Assembly: GCA_963777565.1 (NCBI GenBank)
Contig: CAVZQZ010000008.1
Location: 243,369-307,368 of the forward strand
Source: CALMEC01 sp963777565
GTDB taxonomy: Bacteria > Actinomycetota > Thermoleophilia > Miltoncostaeales > Miltoncostaeaceae
DNA length: 64,000 bases
Direction of reading: 5' to 3'
The position numbers and the translations under genes are program-made. Positions 8,616 to 16,706 of this stretch are shown here, in pieces (positions within the stretch are counted from its first letter, which is position 1; the number at the start of each line of letters is the position of its first letter). The notes under the pieces are model-generated. The model saw only the letters and a program-made list of their open reading frames with translations, ran no database searches and was not told the DNA's origin.

Positions 8616-9362
8616 GTGGCGGTGGAACCCGAGGACCACGGCGGAGCGTCGATCGTCGAGGCGCGGGCCGTCTGCAAGTCGTACGACACGGGATCCGTCG
8701 CGGTGCGAGCCCTGCGCGGCGTCGATCTCTCGGTCCGCCGAGGCGAGATGGTCGCGATCATGGGGCCGAGCGGGTGCGGGAAGACGACCCTGCTCAACTG
8801 CCTCTCCGGGCTCGACGCGATCGACTCGGGGGAGGTGCTCATCGAGGGAACGGCGCTGTCCGGCATGTCCGACCGGAAGCGCACCGACTACCGGGCCCGG
8901 CGCATGGGCTTCGTGTTCCAGTTCTACAACCTCATGCCGGTGCTCTCCTCGGTGGAGAACGTCGAGCTGCCGCTGCTCATCGCGCGCATCCGGCCCGCCG
9001 AGGCCCGCAGCCGGGCCATCGCGGCCCTGGAGCTGGTGGGACTCGCCGGCCGGGCCGACCACGTCCCGGACGCGCTCTCGGGTGGGGAGCGCCAGCGCGT
9101 CACGATCGCCCGCTCGCTGGTGAACGACCCGGCCATCGTCTGGGCCGACGAGCCGACCGGCGACCTCGACTCGGAGAACGCCGCGGAGATCGTCGGACTC
9201 ATGCGTCGGCTGAACATGGAGCGCGGCCTGACGTTCGTGATCGTCACGCACGACATCGCCGTCGGCCGCAAGACCGACCGGATCATCCGCATGCTCGACG
9301 GCGAGGTGGTCGAGGAACAGCGATTGGAGGTGCCCGATGTTCTCGCGGGTCACGTTGCTTGA
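8616..9362 (+). CDS. ABC transporter ATP-binding protein (MacB/LolD type)
   Basis: About 248 residues. Walker A is GPSGCGKTT, the Q-loop is in FVFQFYNLMPVLSSVENVELP, the signature is LSGGERQRVTIARSL, Walker B is AIVWADEPTGDLDS, and the H-loop is VIVTHDIAVG. The Q-loop/VENVELPL pattern is typical of MacB/LolD ATPases that pair with FtsX-like permeases, and such a permease follows at 9664. GTG starts at 8616 and 8622 are both possible; GGAATGAG and TGAGG serve them respectively. The 3' end overlaps the next small gene by 26 bp, indicating one operon. Confidence 0.93.
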   Translation: MAVEPEDHGGASIVEARAVCKSYDTGSVAVRALRGVDLSVRRGEMVAIMGPSGCGKTTLLNCLSGLDAIDSGEVLIEGTALSGMSDRKRTDYRARRMGFVFQFYNLMPVLSSVENVELPLLIARIRPAEARSRAIAALELVGLAGRADHVPDALSGGERQRVTIARSLVNDPAIVWADEPTGDLDSENAAEIVGLMRRLNMERGLTFVIVTHDIAVGRKTDRIIRMLDGEVVEEQRLEVPDVLAGHVA

Positions 9363-9648
9363 GATCGACACGATGCGCATCGGCATCGCGGATGCCGTCG
9401 ACCTCTTCCGAACGCAGGTCATGCCCGCCCTCAAGGAGCACGAGGGCTACCGGGGCTGCATCGTGTTCACGACGGACGAGGGGAAGGGGATGATCATCAG
9501 CCTATGGTCTTCGGCCGAGGCGGCCGACGCCACGGCGCCGTTCGCGACCGGCGAGATCGAACGGTTCGTGACGCTTTTCAAGTCGCCGCCCGGGCGTGAG
9601 CACTACGCCGTCGCGTTCGCCGACATGCCCGCCGCCCTCGTCGGCTAG
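9337..9648 (+). CDS. Small antibiotic-biosynthesis-monooxygenase-like (dimeric alpha-beta barrel) protein
   Basis: A 103-residue protein, MFSRVTLLEIDTMRI..., with ATTGGAGG before the ATG, embedded between the ABC ATPase and its permease. The pattern of an N-terminal beta strand, an amphipathic helix (DAVDLFRTQVMPALKEHEGYRG), a strand (CIVFTTDEGKGMIISLWSS), and a C-terminal helix resembles the ABM/Dabb dimeric ferredoxin-like fold. No catalytic residues can be named. Its place inside an export operon suggests an accessory role linked to whatever the transporter exports, but that is speculation. Confidence 0.7.
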   Translation: MFSRVTLLEIDTMRIGIADAVDLFRTQVMPALKEHEGYRGCIVFTTDEGKGMIISLWSSAEAADATAPFATGEIERFVTLFKSPPGREHYAVAFADMPAALVG

Positions 9649-9663
9649 GCGGATCACGAGCTC

Positions 9664-11151
9664 ATGACTGAGCTCTTCGGCATCCCGGTCGGAACGCTCC
9701 TCGCGATTCTCGGGGCGATCCTCGTCGTCGTCGTCGGTGCCCTTGCCGTGCTCGCGCTCCGCAGCCCGGTGCTCGTGCGCCTGGGTGTCCGCAACGTCGG
9801 GCGCCGGCGGGCGCGCTCGGCGCTGATCGTCGTCGGCCTGATGCTCGGCACCGCCATCATCGCCGCGGCCCTCGCGACCGGCGACACCATGAACCACACG
9901 ATTCGCTCGACCGCGACAAAGGTGCTCGGCCCGACCGACGAGGTGGTCTCCGCGCGAGGGGCCGCCGACGACATCCCGGGCGAGCTGGGAGCGGCGACCG
10001 GAACCGGCTATTTCTCCCAATCCGTTGCGACGCGGATCGACCGCGCCGTGGCGGGCTCGGGCCTGGTGGACGGGGTGACCGGAGCGATCATCGAGCAGGT
10101 TGCCGTGCAGGCCCCCCAGAGCCGGCAAAGCGAGCCGAGCGTCATCGTCTTCGCGCCCGATCCTCGGCGCATGGAGGGGTTCGCGCCCATCCGGGCCGCG
10201 GACGGTCGAGCGGTGACCCTCGGCGAGCTGCGCCCGGGTGAGATCTTCCTGAACGCCCGCGCCGGCGAGGAGCTCAGCGTGACCGCGGGTCAGCGGGTCA
10301 ACGTCTACGCTGGCTCGGGGCCGGCGTCGTTCCTCGTGCGCGATCTCGTGACCTTCGACGGCACGGGGACGGCCGACTCGGCCGCCCTGCTTCCGCTGTC
10401 CGAGGCGCAGCGCCTGTTCGGGCGGGCGGGTCAGATCAAGCACGTGCTGGTGTCGAACCGCGGCGGGACGACGTCCGGGGCCGCACTGTCCACCAGGGTC
10501 ACCGCCATGCTCACACCGGTGGTCGCGCCTCTCGGCCTGGAGGTGGCAACCGTCAAGCAGGATGCGATCGACGCGGCCGACGAGGCGGGCACCGCGTTCA
10601 TGGCGTTCTTCACCACGTTCGGGACGTTCTCGATCGCGGCGGGGATCCTGCTGATCTTTCTCATCTTCGTGATGTTGGCCGCCGAGCGCCGCGCCGAGCT
10701 CGGCATCGCGCGGGCGGTCGGGACGCGGCGGGGGCATCTCGTGGAGATGTTCGTGTTCGAGGGCGCCGCCTACGACCTCATCGCCGCGCTGGTGGGCGCG
10801 GTCCTCGGCGCGGGCGTGGCGTACGGCATGGTGATCCTGATGGCCCGTGCCTTCGGCGCGGAGGATCGCGACGCCGGACTTCAGATCGAGTACTCGGTCA
10901 CATCGCGAAGCCTGCTCATCGCCTTTGCGCTCGGGGTGCTGCTCACCCTCGCGGTCGTCGCGTTCTCGGCCTGGCGGGTGAGCCGCATGACCATCGCGAC
11001 GGCCATCCGCAACCTGCCGGAGCCGGGCACGCGGCACCGCCGCCGCCGCCTTGTCGCGTCGATGGCCGTGCTGGTGCTCGGGGTGGTCCTCGCGGTGGCG
11101 GGCGCGACGGGGGGCAGGCGACGCCGCTCATGCTCGGCGTCTCGCTGGTGA
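9664..11151 (+). CDS. FtsX-like ABC permease, N-terminal part (frameshifted)
   Basis: The first half of a MacB/FtsX-type permease. It has a transmembrane segment at residues 10-33, a large extracytoplasmic region from about 70 to 300 (MacB periplasmic-core-like, SALIVVGLMLGTAIIAAALATG before it), then a four-helix FtsX block (IAAGILLIFLIFVMLAAERRAELGIARAVGTRRG, and later IAFALGVLLTLAVVAFSAWR). The frame ends in arginine/cysteine-rich nonsense after GATGG, where a G6 run (11109-11114) appears one G short: restoring G7 joins it to the gene part starting before 11130. Together the protein would be about 1000 residues with two FtsX modules. Confidence 0.85.
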   Translation: MTELFGIPVGTLLAILGAILVVVVGALAVLALRSPVLVRLGVRNVGRRRARSALIVVGLMLGTAIIAAALATGDTMNHTIRSTATKVLGPTDEVVSARGAADDIPGELGAATGTGYFSQSVATRIDRAVAGSGLVDGVTGAIIEQVAVQAPQSRQSEPSVIVFAPDPRRMEGFAPIRAADGRAVTLGELRPGEIFLNARAGEELSVTAGQRVNVYAGSGPASFLVRDLVTFDGTGTADSAALLPLSEAQRLFGRAGQIKHVLVSNRGGTTSGAALSTRVTAMLTPVVAPLGLEVATVKQDAIDAADEAGTAFMAFFTTFGTFSIAAGILLIFLIFVMLAAERRAELGIARAVGTRRGHLVEMFVFEGAAYDLIAALVGAVLGAGVAYGMVILMARAFGAEDRDAGLQIEYSVTSRSLLIAFALGVLLTLAVVAFSAWRVSRMTIATAIRNLPEPGTRHRRRRLVASMAVLVLGVVLAVAGATGGRRRRSCSASRW

Positions 11152-12671
11152 TCGTGGCGTCGGTGCCGCTGATGCGCGTGGCGGGCGTCGGTGAGCGCGC
11201 CGCCTACACCGGCGGAGGGCTCGCCCTCGTGGTGTCGCTCATGCTGCCGTGGAGCGTGTGGGAGGGGGTGTTCGGCCCGCTCGCGATGGACTTCTCCACG
11301 TGGATCGCCGCCGGGTTGATGATCGTGATCGGAGCGGTCTGGACGATCGTCTACAACGCGGACGTGCTCCTGCCGGCGGCGACCCGCATCCTCGGCCGGG
11401 TCGGCCGGCTCGCGCCGATCCTCAAGATCTCGATGGCCAATCCGCTCGCGGCGCGCTTCAGGACCGGCACGACGCTCGCGATGTTCACGCTGGTCGTATT
11501 CACCCTCGTCACCGGCACCATCACGTCGGGCTCGTTCACCTCGGCGTTCAACAACGAGGACGCCTTCGGCGGCGGATTCGACGTGCGCGGCTCGACCGGC
11601 TCCGCGGCTCCGATCGCCGACATGTCCGCGGCGATCCGCTCGGCGCCCGGGCTGCGCGCGTCCGACTTCACCGCGGTCGGAAGCCAGTCGGTGCTCGCAG
11701 TCGACGCGGTCCAGCTCGGGACGTCGCGCGGCCCCGAGACGTACGTCGCGAGGGGGCTCGACCCGCCATTCCTCGATCACACCACCTTCGGATTGGGGGC
11801 GATCGCCCGCGGCTACTCGTCTTCGCGGCAGGTGTGGGACGCGGTGCGCGACCATCCCGGGCTCGCCGTCGTCGACAGCTTCATCGTGCCGCGGCGCGAC
11901 AACTTCGGCTTCGCGGTTGGGCTCCCCGACTTCCGGCTGACCGGCTTCGTCTACGACGACCGCGTGTTCAACCCGATCCCGGTCGACATCACCGACCCGC
12001 AGACCGGGCGCTCGCGACAGGTCACGGTGATCGGGGTGCTCGCGGACACCGCGCCGATCGAGATGATGGGCCTGTCGACGTCGGAGCGCACGCTCACGGA
12101 CGCCTTCCCCGGGCGAGCGGTTCCGACGATCCACTACTTCGGGCTCGCGCCAGGCGTCGATCCCGACCGGACCGCGCACGATCTCGAGTCGGCGTTCCTC
12201 GCGAACGGCTTGGAGGCGCAGTCGATCCGCGAGGTCGTTCACGACGCGGTCGCCGCGAACCGGACCTTCAACCGCCTGATCCAGGGCTTCATGGGACTCG
12301 GCCTCATCGTCGGCGTCGCCGCCCTGGGCGTGATCAGCGCACGGTCCGTCGTGGAGCGCCGGCAGCAGATCGGCATGCTGCGGGCGATCGGCTTCCGCCG
12401 GAGCATGGTGCGCGACGCGTTCCTGCTCGAATCGTCGCTCGTCGCGGTCACGGCGATCGTGGTCGGCACCGGCCTCGGCGTCCTGCTCGCGAAGAACATC
12501 ATCGACGACTCCCGCTCGCAGCCCAGCTGGGCGAACCTCGAGATGGTCGTGCCGTGGCGCAATCTCACCGTCATCTTCCTCACGGTCTACGTTGTCGCGC
12601 TCGTCGCGACGCTCGCGCCCGCCCGTCGGGCGGCGCGGATCGAGCCGGCCGAGGCGCTGCGCTACCAGTAG
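11130..12671 (+). CDS. FtsX-like ABC permease, C-terminal part (frameshifted)
   Basis: Second half of the permease begun at 9664, in another frame. If read through the repaired G run, the protein continues GQATPLMLGVSLVIVASVPL without loss. It contains two further hydrophobic helices, a second extracytoplasmic domain with MANPLAARFRTGTTLAMFTL before it, and a C-terminal FtsX block (GLIVGVAALGVISARSVVERRQQIGMLRAIGF ... VYVVALVATLAPARRAARIEPAEALRYQ, here abbreviated in pieces). The ending EPAEALRYQ is diagnostic of MacB/LolC-type permeases. The ATG at 11130 is merely the first in-frame ATG, not a likely natural start. Confidence 0.85.
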   Translation: MLGVSLVIVASVPLMRVAGVGERAAYTGGGLALVVSLMLPWSVWEGVFGPLAMDFSTWIAAGLMIVIGAVWTIVYNADVLLPAATRILGRVGRLAPILKISMANPLAARFRTGTTLAMFTLVVFTLVTGTITSGSFTSAFNNEDAFGGGFDVRGSTGSAAPIADMSAAIRSAPGLRASDFTAVGSQSVLAVDAVQLGTSRGPETYVARGLDPPFLDHTTFGLGAIARGYSSSRQVWDAVRDHPGLAVVDSFIVPRRDNFGFAVGLPDFRLTGFVYDDRVFNPIPVDITDPQTGRSRQVTVIGVLADTAPIEMMGLSTSERTLTDAFPGRAVPTIHYFGLAPGVDPDRTAHDLESAFLANGLEAQSIREVVHDAVAANRTFNRLIQGFMGLGLIVGVAALGVISARSVVERRQQIGMLRAIGFRRSMVRDAFLLESSLVAVTAIVVGTGLGVLLAKNIIDDSRSQPSWANLEMVVPWRNLTVIFLTVYVVALVATLAPARRAARIEPAEALRYQ

Positions 12672-12693
12672 GCGCCGCCCGCCCGTGCGGTCT

Positions 12694-12719
12694 CACGACG
12701 CCGGTGCGCCGGTGTCGTG
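12694..12719 (+). terminator. Hairpin after the FtsX-like permease
   Basis: CACGAC-G-CCGG, loop TGCG, CCGG-T-GTCGTG forms an almost perfect stem just past the permease stop. Likely the end of the exporter operon; no T tract. Confidence 0.5.
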
Positions 12720-12827
12720 GCGGTGCTCGGCGTTCTGTCGCCTGCGCGACAGACGTATCGCGTCGCCTCGTCGATCCTCATGTTGCACACGGGGCCACGC
12801 ACCCGCGCAACACCGGAGGAGCCCGAC

Positions 12828-13283
12828 ATGACGCCGACCACACTCATCCACCAGACCGCCGAAACCTCCCGCCCGGTGGCGTCCCGCACGGTGCGGCACA
12901 GCACGACCGTCGCGGCCGAGCTCGAAGCGCTTCTCCGTGTGCGCGAGGCCCTCGCGTCGGCGCTCCGCCGGTGTGGATGGAACGAGGAGGAGGCCTTCCG
13001 CGTCCTGATCTCCACCGACGAGGCGTTCGCCAACGCGCTGAGCCACGGGTCCGACGGCGCCGGCACCATTCGCGCCGCGTTCCGGGTGACCTCGACCACG
13101 GCCACCGTCATCGTGGCCGACCGCAACCGTGCCGGCGCCGAAGCTCCCGCACTGCCGGCGATCCCCCCGGAGTCGAGTGAGCATGGGCGCGGGCTCATCC
13201 TGATGCGCGCCCTCGCTGATCGCATGCTCGTGCGCGGCGGTCCCCGCGGCACGGCCGTGGCGCTCGCGTTCACGATCGCCTGA
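12828..13283 (+). CDS. RsbW-like anti-sigma factor kinase (HATPase_c)
   Basis: A 151-residue protein; CGGAGGA lies 7-8 bases before the ATG, so the upstream in-frame start at 12717 was rejected. The GHKL ATPase N-box is ISTDEAFANALSHG (E, N and H) and the G1-like/G2 elements are ESSEHGRGLILMRALADRM and GPRGTAVALAF. This is the RsbW/SpoIIAB-like family that binds ATP and phosphorylates STAS antagonists or sequesters a sigma factor. A STAS protein is encoded at 58731, about 46 kb away; no sigma factor is adjacent. The stand-alone position is common for actinobacterial orphan RsbW-like kinases. Confidence 0.88.
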   Translation: MTPTTLIHQTAETSRPVASRTVRHSTTVAAELEALLRVREALASALRRCGWNEEEAFRVLISTDEAFANALSHGSDGAGTIRAAFRVTSTTATVIVADRNRAGAEAPALPAIPPESSEHGRGLILMRALADRMLVRGGPRGTAVALAFTIA

Positions 13284-13428
13284 CGCGCCTTCTCGTCGCG
13301 TCATCGATCCGCCGGATCGCTCAGCCACCTCTCAGGGAGCACACAGGAGCCCGCGAGGGTGGCCATCTATCGTCCCGCCTCAGCAACCATCAGACGCCGG
13401 CGCCCGGGATGGCGAGGGAGGAGTCGAG

Positions 13429-14303
13429 ATGAGCCAGGAGCTGACGAAGCAGGTTCACGAGGACACGGGGGAGATCCACGATCACGACCGCGGCCTCTCG
13501 CTCGACCTGTCGACGCTCATGAGCCGCCGACGGGCGCTGCAGCTCCTCGCCGTCGGCGGCCTCGCCACCCTCGTCGGTTGCGGCGCGTCGTCGAGCACCT
13601 CGCCCGGCAGCACCGCGAGCACGGCGGCAGCGATGACGACCGCCTCGACCGGCGGCGCCACCACGGCATCCGGAACCGCGTCGGAGATCCCCGAGGAGAC
13701 CGGCGGCCCGTACCCGGCGGACGGCTCCAACGGCGTCAACGTGCTCACGCAGAGCGGCATCGTTCGCAGGGACATCACCACCAGCTTCGGTTCGGCGTCC
13801 GGGATCGCCGAGGGGGTGCCCCTCGCGATCGAGCTGACCATCCTCGACGTCTCGGCGGGCGGCGCGCCGCTCGAGGGCGCCGCCGTCTACCTGTGGCATT
13901 GCGACCGCGACGGCAACTACTCGCTCTACAGCTCCGGCGTGACCGGCGAGAACTACCTGCGGGGCGTGCAGGCGTCGGACGCGAACGGGCAAGGTGAGTT
14001 TCGCGAGCATCTTCCCGGCCGCCTATTCGGGCCGCTGGCCGCACATCCACTTCGAGGTCTACCCGAGCCTCGCCCAGGCGACGCGCGGCGGGCTCCAAGA
14101 TGGTCACGTCGCAGATCGCCCTGCCCGAGGACGCCTGCTCGCTGGTGTACGCGACCAGCGGCTACGAGCAGAGCGTCCAGAACCTCGCGCAGACGTCGCT
14201 CGAGACCGACATGGTCTTCAGCGACGGATTCTCGACCCAGCTGGCGACCGCAACCGGCTCGCCGAGCCAGGGGATGGCGATCACGCTCAACGTCGGCGTC
14301 TGA
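13429..14303 (+). pseudogene. Intradiol ring-cleavage dioxygenase-like protein, two frameshifts
   Basis: Starts MSQELTKQVHEDTGE. A twin-arginine/lipobox-like stretch SRRRALQLLAVGGLATLVGCG is at residues 32-52, so an exported lipoprotein is likely. The dioxygenase domain has ETGGPYPADGS and VYLWHCDRDGNYSLYS, then (frame +1 after 13989) SFASIFPAAYSGRWPHIHFEVY with the Tyr/His/His iron ligands, then (third frame after 14092) KMVTSQIALPEDAC to the end ALTLNVGV-like tail at 14303. Each break sits in a GGG run that is one G too long (13987-13989 and 14090-14092). Residue conservation on both sides is good, so sequencing error is as likely as inactivation. Confidence 0.82.
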
Positions 14304-14323
14304 GACGCGGTCGCCGACGTAAA

Positions 14324-15154
14324 GTGCCGTTCGTGGGCGAGCTGCTGCACCTCGGCGCCGGACTTCGGGTCATCGACCTCGAGCAGCCGCGCTTCCACGG
14401 CATGCCGTCGTTCACGGCGCACGGCCCAGGGTACAGCTACGTCCTCCATCGCCGGCACGAGGATGCGCACGCGGCCGGCGCCGTCGGTCCGCGCACCGGT
14501 TCGTCGGGTTTCGTGATGACCCCGGAACACGCGGGCACGCACATCGACGCCATCTGTCACCAGGCGGAGCACCTGAACCTGCACGACGGCGTGCCCTCGG
14601 CGTCTGTCGCGACATCGACCGGCTACAGCCGCTTCGGTGCTGAGGAGATCCCGCCGATCGTCGCGCGCGGCGTGTTGCTCGACATCGCCGCGCACCTCGG
14701 GGTCGACGTCGTCGCTCCCGGCGCCGCGATCGGTGCGGCTGACCTCCGGGCCTGCGCGGACCGCGCCGGCGTGGCGATCGGCGCCGGGGATGTCGTGCTC
14801 GTGCGAACGGGCAGCGGGGCGCATTGGCGCGAGCCCGACCGGTACCTCGCCGCCGCAGGCGTCGCCGCCGACGGATCCGAATGGCTCGCGGCGGCCGGCG
14901 TCGCCGCGGTCGGAGCCGACAACCTCGCATGGGACGTGCTCGGACGTCGAGACGAGGCGTACGGGTGCGACCTGCCCGGCCACATCATCCTCCTGGTGCG
15001 CCACGGGATCTACATCGTCGAGAACCTCGCGCTCGACGAGCTGGCCACGTTCGGCGTCACCACCTTCACGTTCGTCTGCGCGCCGCTGAAGCTGGTCGGC
15101 GCGACCGGGGCCCCGGTGCGACCTCTCGCGCTGTTCCCCGCGCTTCCCGGCTGA
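14324..15154 (+). CDS. Cyclase/kynurenine formamidase-like metal hydrolase
   Basis: About 276 residues from GTG 14324 (another GTG at 14333 is possible). VIDLEQPRFHGMPSF resembles the family N-terminus, and MTPEHAGTHIDAICHQAEHLNL carries the HxGTHxD...H metal-binding motif of the cyclase family (KynB-like). VLVRTGSG, DNLAWDVLG and HIILLVRHGIYIVENLALDELA match later conserved parts. These enzymes hydrolyse amide or lactone bonds such as N-formylkynurenine; the substrate here is unknown. It lies 20 bp after the dioxygenase gene, so the pair may act on one aromatic catabolic route (inference). Confidence 0.88.
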   Translation: MPFVGELLHLGAGLRVIDLEQPRFHGMPSFTAHGPGYSYVLHRRHEDAHAAGAVGPRTGSSGFVMTPEHAGTHIDAICHQAEHLNLHDGVPSASVATSTGYSRFGAEEIPPIVARGVLLDIAAHLGVDVVAPGAAIGAADLRACADRAGVAIGAGDVVLVRTGSGAHWREPDRYLAAAGVAADGSEWLAAAGVAAVGADNLAWDVLGRRDEAYGCDLPGHIILLVRHGIYIVENLALDELATFGVTTFTFVCAPLKLVGATGAPVRPLALFPALPG

Positions 15155-15245
15155 TCACCCCGAGCCGGATTCGCCCGCGAGCACGACGAGGGCGAGCAGG
15201 CGTGACGCGAAGCGCCCCTCCCTGCTTCGGGAAAGCCGAACGGCC

Positions 15246-15620
15246 GTGGCATCGCGCACCGATGGCATGGCTCGGCCGGCCCGGGACGATGGACTCCCAA
15301 CGTCAACCGCCACAGAGGAGGGGGCCATACAGAAGACCGTGCAGGCCGGCCGTCGGCGCCGAATCCCGTTCCTGCCGACGACGTCGCGCGGCTGGTGGGC
15401 GGTTGGGCTGAGCGTGGCGGGCGTCCTCTTGGTGTTCGCTTGGTCGGTCCTCCCGGTGGGAGCGTTTCCCGGCTTCGTGCTCGAGCTCGCGGGGGGCATC
15501 ACCGCACTGGTCGCGATCATCCGCGACCGGGAGCGGGCGATCACGGTCTATGCCGCGCTTCTCCCGCTCGTCTTCGTCGTGGTGCTCGTGCTCGCCGAGC
15601 TCATCGCCCCTCACGGCTGA
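15246..15620 (+). CDS. Small integral membrane protein
   Basis: Up to 124 residues. After a hydrophilic lead, RRRIPFLPTTSRGWW is followed by three hydrophobic segments: VGLSVAGVLLVFAWSVLPVG, FPGFVLELAGGITALVAII, and ITVYAALLPLVFVVVLVLAEL. Similar three-helix proteins occur widely in actinobacteria without assigned function. The start is uncertain. A strong GAGGAGGGGG sits at 15315-15324, but the codon at the right distance is ATA (15327); GTG at 15339 would give 93 residues. Either a non-standard start or a base error (ATG to ATA) is possible. Confidence 0.6.
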   Translation: MASRTDGMARPARDDGLPTSTATEEGAIQKTVQAGRRRRIPFLPTTSRGWWAVGLSVAGVLLVFAWSVLPVGAFPGFVLELAGGITALVAIIRDRERAITVYAALLPLVFVVVLVLAELIAPHG

Positions 15621-15678
15621 ACCGTCGGGGCGGGCTCGCGGGTGGCCCACTCGTCTCCGAGCAGGGCGGGACTCCCCC

Positions 15679-16008
15679 TCAGGGGCGCTCCGGAATCGCG
15701 CAGATCGCCGGCTCGCTCTCCTCGTCGCCGTCGAGGAGGCTCTCCTTGGCGAGCTCGGCCGCCGAGCGCCTGAAGGCTTCGCCGCCATAGCGCTCGTAGA
15801 GATGCCGAACGATCCGCCGCGAGTCGACGACCACCTCGTCGCCGTCGACCAGCACCGGCACACGGGCCTGACCGCTCACGGCCAGGACCCCGACCCGCTC
15901 CTCACGCGGGTAGGGGACCTCGACGAGCTCGACCTCGACGCCGACGTTCTCGATGCCCTGACGCGCCGCCGCGCACCAGGGGCATTTCCAACGATGATAG
16001 AGGCGCAC
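15679..16008 (-). CDS. Glutaredoxin/GST N-terminal domain protein
   Basis: A 109-residue thioredoxin-fold protein: MRLYHRWKCPWCAAARQ holds the redox CPWC motif at residues 9-12, VEVELVEVPYP is the second strand, VPVLVDGD carries the cis-proline, and VVVDSRRIVRHLYERYGG is the glutathione-S-transferase-like end. The C-terminal 35 residues are acidic and unassigned. Actinobacteria generally lack glutathione, so the partner could be mycothiol or thioredoxin reductase (inference). Divergent from the PadR gene at 16099, sharing an AT-rich promoter zone. Confidence 0.85.
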   Translation of the reverse strand: MRLYHRWKCPWCAAARQGIENVGVEVELVEVPYPREERVGVLAVSGQARVPVLVDGDEVVVDSRRIVRHLYERYGGEAFRRSAAELAKESLLDGDEESEPAICAIPERP

Positions 16009-16024
16009 TGGTACCCTTCCTCCA

Positions 16025-16080
16025 GACCCGATATGCCAATTAGTAATACATCATCTCAAAACAATCGGTCAAGTGCCGCA
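16025..16080. promoter_or_regulatory. AT-rich divergent promoter region
   Basis: The stretch around ATTAGTAATACATCATCTC is strikingly AT-rich against the surrounding GC. It lies between the divergent thioredoxin-fold gene and the PadR gene, where both promoters and a PadR operator are expected. No clean palindrome is evident. Confidence 0.45.
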
Positions 16081-16098
16081 CCGGCGCGTGGCCTGCCT

Positions 16099-16623
16099 GT
16101 GACCAGCTATGCGGTTCTGGGGCAGGTGGCCGCCGGTCCGACGACGGGCTACGACGTCAAGGCGCGGCTGGAGGCGGGCGCCGCGCACTTCTGGCACGCC
16201 TCGTACTCCCAGATCTACGCCGAGCTTCGCCGGCTGACCGAGCTCGGGCTCGTGAGCGAGAAGCACGTCCGCCAGGATACGCGCCCCGACAAGCGCGTCT
16301 ACACGATCACCGCGCAGGGGCGCCGGGCGTTGAGAGCCTGGCTGGAGGAGCCTTGGGGACTCGCGAAGCTGCGCGACGAGTCGCTGGTCAAGCTGACGCT
16401 CGCCGATTTCCTCCCGCTCGAGGAGGTCGTCGACGAGCTCCGTCGCCTCAAGGCGACCCACGAGCGCCGCCGCGCGGAGTTCGAAGCGGAGATCGCGGCC
16501 CTCCCCGAGGGGACGAGCACCTATCTCGTGCTCGCGCTCCGCAAGGGCGTCCACGCCCAGCGTGCCTTCGCCCGCTGGTGCCAGGAAGCGATCGACGCGC
16601 TGAGCGAGACCGCCACCGGGTAG
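16099..16623 (+). CDS. PadR-family transcriptional regulator
   Basis: A 174-residue regulator from GTG 16099 (MTSYAVLGQVAAGPTTGYDVKARLE). The winged helix ends with DKRVYTITAQGRRALRAWLEEP; the C-terminal coiled dimerisation domain spans residues about 95-170 (EEVVDELRRLKATHERRRAEFEAEIA). An ATG at 16033 is in frame, but its first codons would lie in the AT-rich promoter zone, so the later start is preferred. Target genes may be the divergent thioredoxin-fold gene or the downstream fatty-acid synthase; unproven. Confidence 0.9.
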   Translation: MTSYAVLGQVAAGPTTGYDVKARLEAGAAHFWHASYSQIYAELRRLTELGLVSEKHVRQDTRPDKRVYTITAQGRRALRAWLEEPWGLAKLRDESLVKLTLADFLPLEEVVDELRRLKATHERRRAEFEAEIAALPEGTSTYLVLALRKGVHAQRAFARWCQEAIDALSETATG

Positions 16624-16706
16624 TCGGTGGCCGCACGCTCGCGGTGGACCCCGCGATCTGTCAGCGTGGACGGGCCGATGGCCCACGCTCTCAACTGCGT
16701 TCACCC

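Noticed and set aside
11249..13180. 643-residue forward frame
   Set aside because: Arginine-rich shadow of the FtsX permease and RsbW-like genes.
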